Origin: Roseovarius azorensis
GTDB lineage: Bacteria; Pseudomonadota; Alphaproteobacteria; Rhodobacterales; Rhodobacteraceae
Reading direction: 5' to 3'
Length of the DNA: 64,000 nucleotides
Assembly: GCF_900109455.1 (NCBI RefSeq)
Contig: NZ_FOAG01000004.1
Location: forward strand, 124,001 to 188,000
Shown here: piece after piece, positions 36,193 to 45,571 of the stretch
How the letters are laid out: each line of letters begins with the position of its first letter
Numbering within the stretch: the stretch's first letter is position 1
The notes under the pieces: generated by a model
Database searches by the model: none
What the model saw: only the letters and a program-made list of their open reading frames with translations
What the model was told of the DNA's origin: nothing
Made by a program: the position numbers and the translations under genes

Positions 36193-36864
36193 TCAGCGTT
36201 TTGCCCTGCGCCACCCCGCCGCACGGGCTTCGGCCTGTGAACAGAACCAGCGCTCGCCCTGGTCGGAGCGGATCACGGTGCGGTCGTAATGTTCCTGGCC
36301 GGGCATGTGGTAGATGCGTGCGCCCTTCGCGCTGATATTGCCCTTTATCGCGCAACCGTCTTCCGGCGCGGGCTGTGGGGCGGCGTTCTCTTCACGGACG
36401 CTGCGGCGGTGATCTTCGGGTCGCGCCATCAGTGTGCCGTGCAGACCGCGTCCGGCGACGACCGCGCCCTTTTCGTCCAGATCATAGGCCATCGAGAATT
36501 TGCGATAGGCCAGCGCCAGCCCCTCGGCCACCAGCATCCGCCCGATATCCTGCCCCGCCACCGCGCAGCGCGCCACGGTGCGGCCATAGCGATCCTGCTC
36601 GACCGCCTCGCATCGGGCCTGACGGCCGCCGATCCGCGCACGCACCTGTTGCGCCACCCATGTCCCGCAATCCCAGCGCGCGCCATCCGGGTTGGTGCAG
36701 ATCTGACCCAGTTCCGGCGCGTCGATCCCGTGCAGGCGCACGCGGCGCTCGCCCACATCAAGCGTATCGCCGTCAATCACCCGGACCGGACCGGAAAATC
36801 CCTGCGCCGCCGCTTGGGAAACCGTGCCAAATGTCAGAACGACAAGTGAACAAATCCTTAACAT
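36193..36864 (-). CDS. Secreted thermonuclease-like protein with C-terminal extra domain
   Basis: A 223-residue precursor with a signal peptide (MLRICSLVVLTFGTVSQAAA). An SNase-like OB-fold follows at about 25-140: RVIDGDTLDVGERRVRLHGIDAPELGQ with the catalytic Arg/Glu region and EQDRYGRTVARC. The C-terminal part, DGCAIKGNISAKGARIYHMPG through GERWFCSQAEARAAGWRRA, is a Cys-containing module found after several bacterial nuclease or lipoprotein domains. It probably degrades nucleic acid in the periplasm or outside the cell. It is flanked by tRNA-Thr and betA and belongs to no evident operon. Confidence 0.85.
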   Translation of the reverse strand: MLRICSLVVLTFGTVSQAAAQGFSGPVRVIDGDTLDVGERRVRLHGIDAPELGQICTNPDGARWDCGTWVAQQVRARIGGRQARCEAVEQDRYGRTVARCAVAGQDIGRMLVAEGLALAYRKFSMAYDLDEKGAVVAGRGLHGTLMARPEDHRRSVREENAAPQPAPEDGCAIKGNISAKGARIYHMPGQEHYDRTVIRSDQGERWFCSQAEARAAGWRRAKR

Positions 36865-36918
36865 ACCCCCTTATCGGGAGCGAAAAGGGTGAAATCAAGC
36901 CAAAGCCTTGACGAAAAG

Positions 36919-38580
36919 TTAACGCTGCGCGTGCTGCCAGTCGGGATGCAGCCAGGGTTCGGAATTCTCGGGCGGCATGGGGGCGCGGCCCAGCACGTGA
37001 TCGGCGATCTTTTCGCCGACCATGATCGAGGGCGCGTTGAGATTGCCATTGGTGATACGCGGGAAAATGCTGCTGTCGGCGACGCGCAGCCGCTCTACCC
37101 CGATCACCCGCCCCTCGGGATCGACCACGGCGCGGGGATCGTCTGCGCGTCCCATCCGGCAGGTGCCGCAGGGATGATAGGCGCTCTCGGCATGGGCGCG
37201 GATGAAATCGTCAAGTTCGTCATCGCTCTGCACCGCCGCCCCCGGCTGAATCTCGTGCCGGATATAGGGCGCGAACGCCTCCTGCGCAAAGATCTCGCGG
37301 GTGAGGCGGATGCACTGGCGGAAATCGACCCAATCGCTCTCGGCGCTCATGTAGTTGAAGCGGATCACCGGATCATCGCCGGGATCGGCGCTGCGCAGGG
37401 TCACCGCGCCACGCGATTCGCTGCGCATCGGGCCGACATGGGCCTGAAACCCGTGACCTTCGGCCGCTGCCTTGCCGTCGTAGCGCACTGCGATGGGCAG
37501 GAAATGGAACTGGATATCCGGGTAATCAACCCCCGCCCGCGACCGGATAAAGCCGCAGCTTTCAAACTGATTGCTGGCCCCCGGGCCGGTGCGGGACAAG
37601 AGCCATTGCAGCCCGACCCAGCCCTTGCCCATGAGGTTCCAGTACTTGTAGAGGCTGACCGGCTGGCTGGCTGCCATCTGGATATAGAGTTCCAGATGGT
37701 CCTGAAGGTTCCGGCCCACGTCGGGCCGGTCGGCGATCACCCCGATCCCGTGCTCCGCGAGATGCGCGCCCGGCCCCACGCCGGACAGCATCAGCAGCTT
37801 GGGCGAGTTGATCGACGAGGCGGCAAGGATCACCTCGCGATTGGCGCGCACCACCTCGAGTTGACCTTTTCGGATCATCTCGACCCCCACGGCGCGGCCC
37901 TCTTCAATCACCACCCGGCTCACGAGACCGCGGATCAGATCGCAATTCCCGCGCCTGAGGGCGGGGCGAAGATAGGCATTGGCCGCCGACCAGCGTTGCC
38001 CGCGCCAGACCGTCATCTCGAATGCACCAAAACCTTCCTGTTGGTGGCCGTTGTAATCCTGCGTTTCGGGATAGCCCGCCTGCACCCCCGCCTCGACAAA
38101 GGCGCGTACCAGCGGGTTGTCGCGTTTTCCTCGGCTCACATGCAGCGGCCCCTCCGTGCCCCGCCAGCCCGAATCGCCGCCGTGCCCGCCGTCGTGCCAG
38201 TTCTCCATCCGCTTGAAATAGGGCAGCACATCCGCATAGCCCCAGCCCGCCGCGCCCTGATCGCGCCAGTGGTCGAAGTCGTGGGCATGCCCCCGCACAT
38301 AGACCATGCCGTTGATCGAGCTTGATCCGCCGATCACCTTGCCGCGTGGACACACGAGGCGGCGATTGCCCAGATGCGGCTCTGGCTCGGTCATGTAGCC
38401 CCAGTCATAGCGTTTCATGTTCATCGGATAGCTGAGCGCGCCGGGCATCTGGATGAAGGGGCCAGCGTCCGTACCTCCGTGCTCGATCACGAGCACGGAT
38501 TTTCCCGCCTCGGCCAGCCTGTAGGCCATGGCGCAGCCCGCACTACCTGCCCCGACGATGATGTAGTCGGCTTCCATCAT
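36919..38580 (-). CDS. betA: Choline dehydrogenase, GMC family
   Basis: A 553-residue FAD enzyme oxidising choline to betaine aldehyde (and partly onward) at the membrane. The dinucleotide motif [22 protein letters not shown] opens the protein. GMC signatures [15 protein letters not shown] and [14 protein letters not shown] follow, and the catalytic His469 lies in [12 protein letters not shown]. The FAD-binding tail is [13 protein letters not shown]. It overlaps betC by 4 bp (ATGA) and is the last gene of betI-betC-betA. The usual aldehyde dehydrogenase betB is not in this operon. Confidence 0.95.
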   Translation of the reverse strand: MMEADYIIVGAGSAGCAMAYRLAEAGKSVLVIEHGGTDAGPFIQMPGALSYPMNMKRYDWGYMTEPEPHLGNRRLVCPRGKVIGGSSSINGMVYVRGHAHDFDHWRDQGAAGWGYADVLPYFKRMENWHDGGHGGDSGWRGTEGPLHVSRGKRDNPLVRAFVEAGVQAGYPETQDYNGHQQEGFGAFEMTVWRGQRWSAANAYLRPALRRGNCDLIRGLVSRVVIEEGRAVGVEMIRKGQLEVVRANREVILAASSINSPKLLMLSGVGPGAHLAEHGIGVIADRPDVGRNLQDHLELYIQMAASQPVSLYKYWNLMGKGWVGLQWLLSRTGPGASNQFESCGFIRSRAGVDYPDIQFHFLPIAVRYDGKAAAEGHGFQAHVGPMRSESRGAVTLRSADPGDDPVIRFNYMSAESDWVDFRQCIRLTREIFAQEAFAPYIRHEIQPGAAVQSDDELDDFIRAHAESAYHPCGTCRMGRADDPRAVVDPEGRVIGVERLRVADSSIFPRITNGNLNAPSIMVGEKIADHVLGRAPMPPENSEPWLHPDWQHAQR

Positions 38581-40085
38581 TCGCCCCTTGGAAAGCGCTT
38601 GTTTTCTTCCAGCACGTTCAGGTCCATGTGGTTGCGCATGTAGCGTTCGGACGCCTTTTGCAGCGGTTGATAATCCCAGGGGTAATAACCGCCCCGGCGC
38701 AGCGCCTCGTAGACCACCCAGCGGCGGGCCTGGCTCTCGCGCACGGCAGCATCAAAGACGTCAAGATCCCAGCGTGCCTCGGATTTGGCGCGCAGTTGCG
38801 CCAGGGTGCCGGCATGGGCCGGGTCGTCCGCGAGATTGGTTAGCTCTTGCGGGTCGTTTTCCAGATCGAAGAGTTGATCGGGATCGAGCCCGCAGCGGTT
38901 GTATTTCCACCTGCCATAGCGCAACGACACGAGCGGCGCATAGGAGGCCTCGGCGGCGTATTCCATCGCGACCGGCGCATCGCGTGCGACCCCCTGCCCC
39001 TGCGGCACGAGCGATTGACCCTCGGTCCAGGGCATGATTTCCGACATGTCCGCGCCCGCCAGATCGCAGAGCGTCGGGCAGATGTCGATGGTGCTGACCG
39101 GATCGGTCACGAGGCCCGGCGTCATGCCCGGCGCCGAGATCATCAGCGGCACGCGGGCAGAGCCCTCGTAGAAGCACATCTTGTACCACAGGCCGCGCTC
39201 GCCCAGCATGTCGCCGTGATCCGAGACAAAGAGAATCGCCGCCTCCTGACGGGTGGCAGTGAGCGCCGCCATCACCTCGCCGATCTTGTCGTCGAGATAG
39301 GAGATATTGGCGAAATAGGCGCGGCGGGCGCGGCGGATGTGATCCTCGGTGATCGTGTAATTACGCCAGTCGTTCGCATCGAAGATGCGCTTTGCATGGG
39401 CATCGTGATCCTCATAGGCCATGGCCGGGATTTCCGGCAGCAGATGCGCGCAATCCTCGTAAAGATCCCAGTATTTCCTGCGTGCCACATAGGGGTCGTG
39501 CGGGTGGGTAAAGCTGACGGTCAGGCACCAGGGCCGTGCGTCCGCGCCGCGCGCCAGATCATAGACCTTGCGGGTCGCGTGATAGGCTACCTCGTCGTCG
39601 TATTCCATCTGGTTGGAAATCTCGGCCACGCCCGCCCCGGTCACCGATCCCATGTTGTGATACCACCAGTCGATCCGTTCGCCGGGTTTGCGATAGTCCG
39701 GCGTCCAGCCGAAATCGGCGGGGTAGATATCGGTGGTCAGCCGTTCCTCGAATCCATGCAGCTGATCGGGGCCGACGAAATGCATCTTGCCCGAAAGGCA
39801 GGTCTGATAGCCCGCGCGCCGCAGGTGATGGGCATAGGTGGGAATGTCGGCGGCAAATTCGGCGGCATTGTCATAGACGCGACTGCGCGAAGGCAGCAGG
39901 CCGGACATGAAGCTGGCCCGCCCCGGCGCACAGAGCGGCGAGGCCGTATAGGCATTGGCGAAACGGGTCGAGCGCGCCGCGAGTTTCTTGAGGTTGGGCG
40001 CGTGCAGCCATTCGGCGGGACCATCGGGAAAGAATGTGCCGTTGAGCTGATCGACCATGAAGATCAGGATGTTCGGGGCGGTCAT
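38577..40085 (-). CDS. betC: Choline sulfatase
   Basis: A 502-residue sulfatase that hydrolyses choline-O-sulfate to choline and sulfate. The formylglycine motif is CAPGR with the modified residue at Cys52 ([12 protein letters not shown]). The metal-binding start [12 protein letters not shown] and the later [15 protein letters not shown] with Asp-His ligands are present, as is the choline-sulfatase-typical WWYHNMG region. A start at 40085 is chosen; the longer open frame runs into betI in another frame. It overlaps betI by 4 bp and betA by 4 bp, so all three are translationally coupled. Confidence 0.95.
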   Translation of the reverse strand: MTAPNILIFMVDQLNGTFFPDGPAEWLHAPNLKKLAARSTRFANAYTASPLCAPGRASFMSGLLPSRSRVYDNAAEFAADIPTYAHHLRRAGYQTCLSGKMHFVGPDQLHGFEERLTTDIYPADFGWTPDYRKPGERIDWWYHNMGSVTGAGVAEISNQMEYDDEVAYHATRKVYDLARGADARPWCLTVSFTHPHDPYVARRKYWDLYEDCAHLLPEIPAMAYEDHDAHAKRIFDANDWRNYTITEDHIRRARRAYFANISYLDDKIGEVMAALTATRQEAAILFVSDHGDMLGERGLWYKMCFYEGSARVPLMISAPGMTPGLVTDPVSTIDICPTLCDLAGADMSEIMPWTEGQSLVPQGQGVARDAPVAMEYAAEASYAPLVSLRYGRWKYNRCGLDPDQLFDLENDPQELTNLADDPAHAGTLAQLRAKSEARWDLDVFDAAVRESQARRWVVYEALRRGGYYPWDYQPLQKASERYMRNHMDLNVLEENKRFPRGE

Positions 40086-40669
40086 TGCACCTCCTTTTCG
40101 GGTAGGCTTGTGTCGAGATAATGCAGCAGCACATCGACCGCGAGCGCGGGCTGCATCGGTCCCTCGCGCAGCGCCTGACGGATATATAACCCGTCGATCA
40201 TCGCCGCGAGGCCGCGGGTGAGCGTGCGTGCCTCCGCCGGGGCCAACTGGCGGAACGCATGATGCAGGTTCGACCGGAGCCTGCGCTGATAGATGTGCAG
40301 GAGCCGCCGCGCCGCATCCGAGCGCTGGGCCTGCACGTAGAAATTGAGCCAGGCCGACACCATCTCGGGACGGAACTGCGCCGGCGTGAAACTGGCGCGG
40401 ATGATCGCCTCGATCCGCTCGCGCGGTCCCTTGGCCATGATCAGCGCGCCGCGCACCTCGGCGCCGTAGAGCGTCAGGATATGCCGCATGGCGGCCACGA
40501 ACATCTGTTCCTTGGAGCCGAAATAGTGATGTGCGAGCGCGCTCGACATGCCCGCGCGCCGGGCGATCTGCGCGACCGTCACATCCAGCGTGCCGTGGGC
40601 GCCGATCTCGGAAATCGTGGCCTCGACGAGCGCCGTGCGCCGGATCGGCTCCATTCCAGTTTTCGGCAT
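40082..40669 (-). CDS. betI: BetI transcriptional repressor of the choline genes
   Basis: A 195-residue TetR-family repressor. The start MPKTGMEPIRRTALVEATIS and the helix-turn-helix LDVTVAQIARRAGMSSALAHHYFGSKEQMF are close to the BetI family. Choline is the usual inducer. The start at 40669 fits the family; 40684 is possible. The first gene of the betI-betC-betA operon, it overlaps betC by 4 bp. A palindrome of the expected BetI look lies 46-65 bp upstream (40715-40734) in the region shared with the divergent binding-protein gene. Confidence 0.93.
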   Translation of the reverse strand: MPKTGMEPIRRTALVEATISEIGAHGTLDVTVAQIARRAGMSSALAHHYFGSKEQMFVAAMRHILTLYGAEVRGALIMAKGPRERIEAIIRASFTPAQFRPEMVSAWLNFYVQAQRSDAARRLLHIYQRRLRSNLHHAFRQLAPAEARTLTRGLAAMIDGLYIRQALREGPMQPALAVDVLLHYLDTSLPEKEVQ

Positions 40670-40714
40670 CCGGCCCCCTCTCAAAGATGTGTTGCCAGAC
40701 TGGCCTAATCGTGT

Positions 40715-40734
40715 TTAATTGACTCGTCAATCAA
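40715..40734. promoter_or_regulatory. Candidate BetI operator
   Basis: TTAATTGAC-TC-GTCAATCAA: two 9-bp arms matching at 8 of 9 positions, with perfect core ATTGAC-TC-GTCAAT (40718-40731). It resembles the ATTGAACG-type half-sites of BetI operators in other proteobacteria. It stands between betI and the divergent binding-protein gene. Confidence 0.65.
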
Positions 40735-40915
40735 TAATAACGAGGACCCGCACACATCAGCCGACGCCCCCCCTGCCAGAATAGCGTTGTATTTCATCAC
40801 AACGTCATATTAGCCTTGGCAGGTATAAACCGACCGCCGCGCGGCAGGGGGCCGCGAGAACCGTGACCATGGGCACAGGCAGGTCTGGGACATAAACCAA
40901 AGGGAGACGACCATC

Positions 40916-42472
40916 ATGACACTACTCAACTCGGGCCGCATCAACCGCCGCGGCTTTATGGCGACCACGGCGGCCACCGCCCTTGCCGCCACCCTGCCGA
41001 CAGGCCGGGCGATTGCCGCGCCCAACCGCGGCGGGCATCTGCGCGCCGCCATCGGGCATGGGCAGACCACCGACACGCTCAACCCGGGCACCTATGAAAA
41101 CAGCTTTACCACCTCGATGTCCTTTGCCATTCACGGTCGCCTGACCGAGGTGGCCGCCGATGGCTCGTTGAAACCGGAACTGGCCGAAAGCTGGGAGGCC
41201 TCTGACGACGCCTCGGTCTGGCGGTTCAAGATCAGGCCTGGCGTGACATTCCATTCGGGCAAGGAAGTGACGGTCGAGGATGTGGCGAATTCGATCAACT
41301 TTCACCGTGGCGAGGGATCGACCTCGGCGGCCGGGCCGCTCGTGGCCTCTGTCACCGATATCGCGACCGAAGGCAATGACACGGTCGTCTTTACGCTCGA
41401 TGGCGGCAATGCCGACTTTCCCTTCATCCTCAGCGACTATCACCTGGTGATCTGCAAGGCCGAGGGCGACAGCATCGACTGGCGCTCGGGTGACGGTTGC
41501 GGCAGCTATGTGCTCAAGGAATTCAAGCCTGGCGTGTCCTTCTCGGTTGAGCGCCACGCGGGTCACTGGCGCGACGACGTGGCATGGTTCGACAGCGCGC
41601 AGGTGCTGGCCATCGTCGATCAGAACGCCCGCACCACCGCGCTCGTCTCGGGCGATGTGGACATCGTGGACCGGCTGGATCTCAAGACAGTGGGCATGCT
41701 GGCGCGCCGTTCGGATATCCAGATCAATTCGGTCGCGGGCACGCAGCACTATACGTTCGCGATGAACACCACCACCGATCCGTTCACCGACAACCATGTC
41801 CGGCTGGCGCTGAAATACGCCATCGACCGGCAGGAACTGGTGGACAAGATCCTGTTCGGCTACGGCTCGGTCGGCAACGACCACCCGATCGGCGAGGGGC
41901 AGCGTTTCCACAACAAGGATCTGGAGCAGAAAGCCTATGATCCCGACAAGGCAAAGTTCCACCTCAAGCAGGCGGGACTCGACAGCCTGGAAGTGTCTCT
42001 GTCGGCCGCCGACGCGGCCTTTGTCGGCGCGGTGGATGCGGCTGTCCTGTTCCAGAACTCCGCTGCCAAATGCGGTATCACCCTCAAACCGGTGCGCGAA
42101 CCCAATGACGGCTACTGGTCGGATGTCTGGATGAAGAAACCGTTTTCCGCCGTCTACTGGTCGGGCCGCTCGGTCGAGGATCAGATGTTCTCGACCGCAT
42201 ATCAGTGCGGCGCGTCGTGGAATGACAGTTTCTGGTGCAACGAACGCTTTGACGAGCTGATGATCAAGGCGCGCTCGGAGCTTGACGAGGCCAAACGCCG
42301 CGAGATGTATTACGAGATGCAGACGCTGGTCAGCGACGAGGGCGGCGTGATGATCCCGATGTTCGCAAACTATGTCTTTGGCAACTCGACCAAGGTCGCG
42401 CATTCCGACGTGATGGGGTCGAACTGGGACGTGGACGGGCAGCGCTGGATCGAACGCTGGTGGTTCGCCTGA
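40916..42472 (+). CDS. Family-5 (dipeptide/oligopeptide type) ABC solute-binding protein, orphan
   Basis: A 518-residue exported protein. The N-terminus has a twin-arginine-like signal (NRRGFMATTAATALAATLP). The SBP_bac_5 fold follows, with the typical LAESWEASDDASVWRFKIRPGVTFHSGKEVTVEDV and VRLALKYAIDRQELVDKILFGYG. The family binds peptides, nickel, glutathione, opines or betaines. No permease or ATPase of this family adjoins it; the next genes are the separate choline system ChoXWV. A promoter shared with betI suggests a role in choline or betaine-related uptake. Confidence 0.85.
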   Translation: MTLLNSGRINRRGFMATTAATALAATLPTGRAIAAPNRGGHLRAAIGHGQTTDTLNPGTYENSFTTSMSFAIHGRLTEVAADGSLKPELAESWEASDDASVWRFKIRPGVTFHSGKEVTVEDVANSINFHRGEGSTSAAGPLVASVTDIATEGNDTVVFTLDGGNADFPFILSDYHLVICKAEGDSIDWRSGDGCGSYVLKEFKPGVSFSVERHAGHWRDDVAWFDSAQVLAIVDQNARTTALVSGDVDIVDRLDLKTVGMLARRSDIQINSVAGTQHYTFAMNTTTDPFTDNHVRLALKYAIDRQELVDKILFGYGSVGNDHPIGEGQRFHNKDLEQKAYDPDKAKFHLKQAGLDSLEVSLSAADAAFVGAVDAAVLFQNSAAKCGITLKPVREPNDGYWSDVWMKKPFSAVYWSGRSVEDQMFSTAYQCGASWNDSFWCNERFDELMIKARSELDEAKRREMYYEMQTLVSDEGGVMIPMFANYVFGNSTKVAHSDVMGSNWDVDGQRWIERWWFA

Positions 42473-42496
42473 ACCTGACCGCCTGACGCAACCGCG

Positions 42497-42525
42497 GAGG
42501 TCCGGGGGCATCGCCCCCGGACCTC
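42497..42525 (+). terminator. Strong hairpin between the binding protein and choX
   Basis: A 13-bp perfect stem, 42497-42509 with 42513-42525, and 3-nt loop ATC. No T-run follows, so it may protect the upstream mRNA 3' end or partly terminate ahead of choX. Confidence 0.5.
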
Positions 42526-42585
42526 TGGCCAAACCGGGCCGCTGACACCGCGCGCCATATGATCCGACACCGGGAGATATCTGCC

Positions 42586-43515
42586 ATGACATTCAAGACC
42601 ACTCTCACCACGATTGCCCTTGTCACCGCCACGGCGAGCCCGGCACTGGCAAATTGCGACAGCATCACGTTCTCGGACGTGGGCTGGACCGACATCACCG
42701 CCACCACCGCCGCCACCACCGTTGTACTGGAGGCGCTTGGCTATGACACCGAGATCAAGGTTCTCTCGGTTCCCGTCACCTATACCTCGCTGGCTGCGGG
42801 GGACATCGACGTGTTCCTCGGCAACTGGATGCCCACGATGGAGGGCGACATCGCGCCCTACCGCGAGGCTGGCACTGTCGATACCGTGCGCGCCAACCTG
42901 GAGGGGGCAAAATACACGCTCGCCACCAATGCGGCCGGGGCCGCGCTCGGCATCACCTCTTTTGACACCATCGCCCAACATGCCGAGGCGCTCGACAGCA
43001 CCATCTACGGCATCGAGCCGGGCAATGACGGCAACCGCCTGATCCTCGACATGATCGCGGCCGACGCCTTTGGCCTCAAGGGATTCGAGGTCAAGGAAAG
43101 CTCGGAACAGGGCATGCTGGCGCAGGTCAGCCGCGCCGACCGGCGGGAGGAACCCATCGTGTTCCTGGGCTGGGAACCGCACCCGATGAACGCCAATCAC
43201 GACATGACCTATCTCACCGGCGGTGACGACTGGTTCGGTCCTGATCTCGGCGGGGCCACGGTCTATACCAACACCCGCGCGGGCTATGTCGCGGAATGCG
43301 CCAACGTGGGCAAGTTGTTGGAGAACCTAGAATTCACGCTGGCCATGGAAAACGAGATCATGGGCGCGATCCTGAATGACGGGGCCAAGCCCGACGCCGC
43401 CGCGACCGCCTGGCTAAAGGCCAATCCGGACGTGCTCGGCCCCTGGCTTGACGGAGTGACCACCAAGGACGGCGGCGATGCGATGGCGGCGGTTTCATCC
43501 GCACTCGGGCTCTGA
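42586..43515 (+). CDS. choX: Choline-binding periplasmic protein ChoX
   Basis: A 309-residue OpuAC-type binding protein with a signal peptide (MTFKTTLTTIALVTATASPALA). The mature N-terminus NCDSITFSDVGWTDITATTA is typical of choline/betaine receptors, and EPIVFLGWEPHPMN and YLTGGDDWFGPDLGGATVYT carry the aromatic residues that box the quaternary ammonium. The start at 42586 has GGGAGAT upstream. It leads the choXWV operon. Confidence 0.93.
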   Translation: MTFKTTLTTIALVTATASPALANCDSITFSDVGWTDITATTAATTVVLEALGYDTEIKVLSVPVTYTSLAAGDIDVFLGNWMPTMEGDIAPYREAGTVDTVRANLEGAKYTLATNAAGAALGITSFDTIAQHAEALDSTIYGIEPGNDGNRLILDMIAADAFGLKGFEVKESSEQGMLAQVSRADRREEPIVFLGWEPHPMNANHDMTYLTGGDDWFGPDLGGATVYTNTRAGYVAECANVGKLLENLEFTLAMENEIMGAILNDGAKPDAAATAWLKANPDVLGPWLDGVTTKDGGDAMAAVSSALGL

Positions 43516-43596
43516 GCGCGTGTTTCGGGTTGCCCCGTGTCGGCCACAGGGCACCCCCCCGCAACAATTCCTGACAATGAGACCTGAGACATCCCC

Positions 43597-44433
43597 ATGG
43601 ATTGGCTGAGCGAGCACAAGATTCCCGTGGGCAAATGGGCCGAGGGCTTCTTTCTGTGGCTGCAGGACAATGCCGCCGCCTTTTTCGATCTGCTCGCGGC
43701 GCTGATGGAAGGGCTGATCGACGCCTTCCTCTGGGCATTGCAGGCACCGCATCCGCTGGTCATCATCGGGCTCTTTGTCGGCCTGACATGGGTGCTGCAA
43801 CGCAACTGGAAAACCTGCCTGTTCGTATTCCTCGGGTTTCTCTTCATTCTCAATCAGGGCTATTGGGAGGAAACCACCGAAAGTCTCACGCTGGTCATTT
43901 CCTCCTGCATCTTCTGCATGGCGATGGGTGTGCCCATCGGTATTGCGGCGGCGCATCGCCCGCGGCTTTATGACGGCATGCGGCCCGTCCTGGACCTGAT
44001 GCAGACGCTGCCGCCGTTTGTCTATCTCATTCCGGCAATTGTGTTTTTCGGCATCGGCATGGTGCCGGGCCTGATTGCCACGGTGATCTTTGTGGTGCCC
44101 GCACCGATCCGTCTGACGCATCTGGGCATCGTCAGCACACCGCAGCCGCTATTGGAGGCGGCGCAGGCCTTTGGCGCCACCAACCGGCAGACGCTGTGGA
44201 AGGTAGAGCTGCCCTATGCGCTGCCGCAGATCATGGCGGGGCTGAACCAGACCATCATGCTGTCGCTGTCGATGGTGGTGATCGGTGCGCTGGTGGGCGC
44301 GGATGGCCTTGGCGTGCCGGTGCTGCGGGCGATCAACACCGTCAACATCGCGCTCGGGTTTGAATCGGGGCTGATGATCGTGGTCGTGGCCATCGTGCTT
44401 GACCGGATGCTGCGGATGGAACGGCGCAAATGA
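43597..44433 (+). CDS. choW: Choline ABC transporter permease ChoW
   Basis: A 278-residue inner-membrane permease of the ProW/OpuAB type with about six membrane helices. The conserved EAA-loop-like region reads LLEAAQAFGATNRQTLWKVELPYALPQIMAG and the transport signature QTLPPFVYLIPAIVFFG is present. It pairs with ChoX and ChoV. The stop overlaps the choV start by 4 bp. Confidence 0.94.
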   Translation: MDWLSEHKIPVGKWAEGFFLWLQDNAAAFFDLLAALMEGLIDAFLWALQAPHPLVIIGLFVGLTWVLQRNWKTCLFVFLGFLFILNQGYWEETTESLTLVISSCIFCMAMGVPIGIAAAHRPRLYDGMRPVLDLMQTLPPFVYLIPAIVFFGIGMVPGLIATVIFVVPAPIRLTHLGIVSTPQPLLEAAQAFGATNRQTLWKVELPYALPQIMAGLNQTIMLSLSMVVIGALVGADGLGVPVLRAINTVNIALGFESGLMIVVVAIVLDRMLRMERRK

Positions 44434-45458
44434 CCGACACGATCGTTCGTTTCAACAAGGTCTCGATCGTTTTTGGGGATGCACCCCGGAACGCCCTGCC
44501 TCTGATGGATCAGGGCATGTCGCGCTCGGATATCCAGAGTCAGACCGGGCAGATCCTGGGCGTGCATGACTGCGATCTTGCCGTGGCGCCGGGCGAAATC
44601 CTGGTGCTCATGGGACTGTCGGGGTCGGGCAAATCCACCCTGTTGCGGGCAGTGAACGGCCTGAACCCGGTAGTACGGGGCACGGTCGAAATTCACGACG
44701 GCACCGGCATGATCGATGTGACCCATGCCCCCGCCGCCACGCTGCGCCGCCTGCGCCAGCATCACATCGCCATGGTGTTCCAGCAATTCGGCCTGCTGCC
44801 CTGGCGCACGGTACGCGAGAATGTGGGTCTCGGGCTTGAGTTGGCCGGCATCCCCAAGGCGGAGCGCACAACCCGCGTCGAGAAACAACTGGCTCTGGTC
44901 AACCTCTCCGATTGGGCCGACCGGCGCGTGGGCGAATTGTCGGGCGGCATGCAGCAGCGCGTGGGCCTTGCCCGCGCCTTTGCCACCGATGCGCCGATCC
45001 TGTTGATGGACGAACCCTTTTCCGCGCTCGATCCGTTGATCCGCAACCATTTGCAGGACGAGTTGATCGACCTGCAGAAATCGCTGGGGCGCACCATCAT
45101 CTTTGTCAGCCACGATCTCGACGAGGCGTTCAAGCTGGGCGACCGCATCGCCATCATGGAGGGCGGGCGAATCGTGCAATGTGGCACGCCGCAGGCGATC
45201 TTTACCGATCCGGCGACCGATTACGTGGCCGAATTCGTGGCGCATATGAACCCGCTTGGCGTGCTTTGCGCCCGTGACGTGATGGAACCGGCCCAAGGCG
45301 CGCCGGAAACCTGCGTGCCCGCCGATGCCACCATCCAACAGGTGATGGAACAGGCGCAGGGCCATGACCGGCCCGTCGGTGTGACCGAGAACGGCCGTAT
45401 TCTGGGCCAGATCACCCGCAACCGCATCCTGGCCAAGCTGCTCGACCCGCGCGCCTGA
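44430..45458 (+). CDS. choV: Choline ABC transporter ATP-binding protein ChoV
   Basis: A 342-residue ATPase of the ProV/OpuAA group. Walker A is GLSGSGKST at residues 62-70, the Q-loop FQQFGLLPW, signature LSGGMQQRVGLARAF, Walker B PILLMDEPFSALD and the switch His in VSHDLDEAF. The C-terminal part (about 280-342) holds a CBS module that may sense ionic strength. The 4-bp overlap with choW indicates coupled translation. Confidence 0.95.
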   Translation: MTDTIVRFNKVSIVFGDAPRNALPLMDQGMSRSDIQSQTGQILGVHDCDLAVAPGEILVLMGLSGSGKSTLLRAVNGLNPVVRGTVEIHDGTGMIDVTHAPAATLRRLRQHHIAMVFQQFGLLPWRTVRENVGLGLELAGIPKAERTTRVEKQLALVNLSDWADRRVGELSGGMQQRVGLARAFATDAPILLMDEPFSALDPLIRNHLQDELIDLQKSLGRTIIFVSHDLDEAFKLGDRIAIMEGGRIVQCGTPQAIFTDPATDYVAEFVAHMNPLGVLCARDVMEPAQGAPETCVPADATIQQVMEQAQGHDRPVGVTENGRILGQITRNRILAKLLDPRA

Positions 45459-45527
45459 GACAGTGCCGTTCCGGTTGCCGTGCCCGCGCGCCCATGCGCA
45501 TGGGCCGCCTACTTTCTTGTTTTGTCG

Positions 45528-45570
45528 CAATTTCCAAGTCGTCAGGTGATTCCACCTGACTTGAAATTGC
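45528..45570. terminator. Bidirectional terminator-like hairpin
   Basis: Core stem GTCAGGTG (45541-45548) with CACCTGAC (45553-45560), loop ATTC, extended with bulges by CAATTTC/GAAATTG. It lies between the convergent choV and cytochrome b561 genes. AT-rich flanks give weak T-rich tails on both strands. Confidence 0.55.
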
Positions 45571-45571
45571 T

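Noticed and set aside
40086..40730. Extended betC frame reaching past betI
   Set aside because: The extension lies in betI in a different frame; sulfatases begin just before the metal-binding strand, at 40085.
40922..42592. 556-codon minus-strand frame opposite the family-5 binding protein
   Set aside because: Antisense shadow; the plus-strand frame has signal peptide and family motifs.
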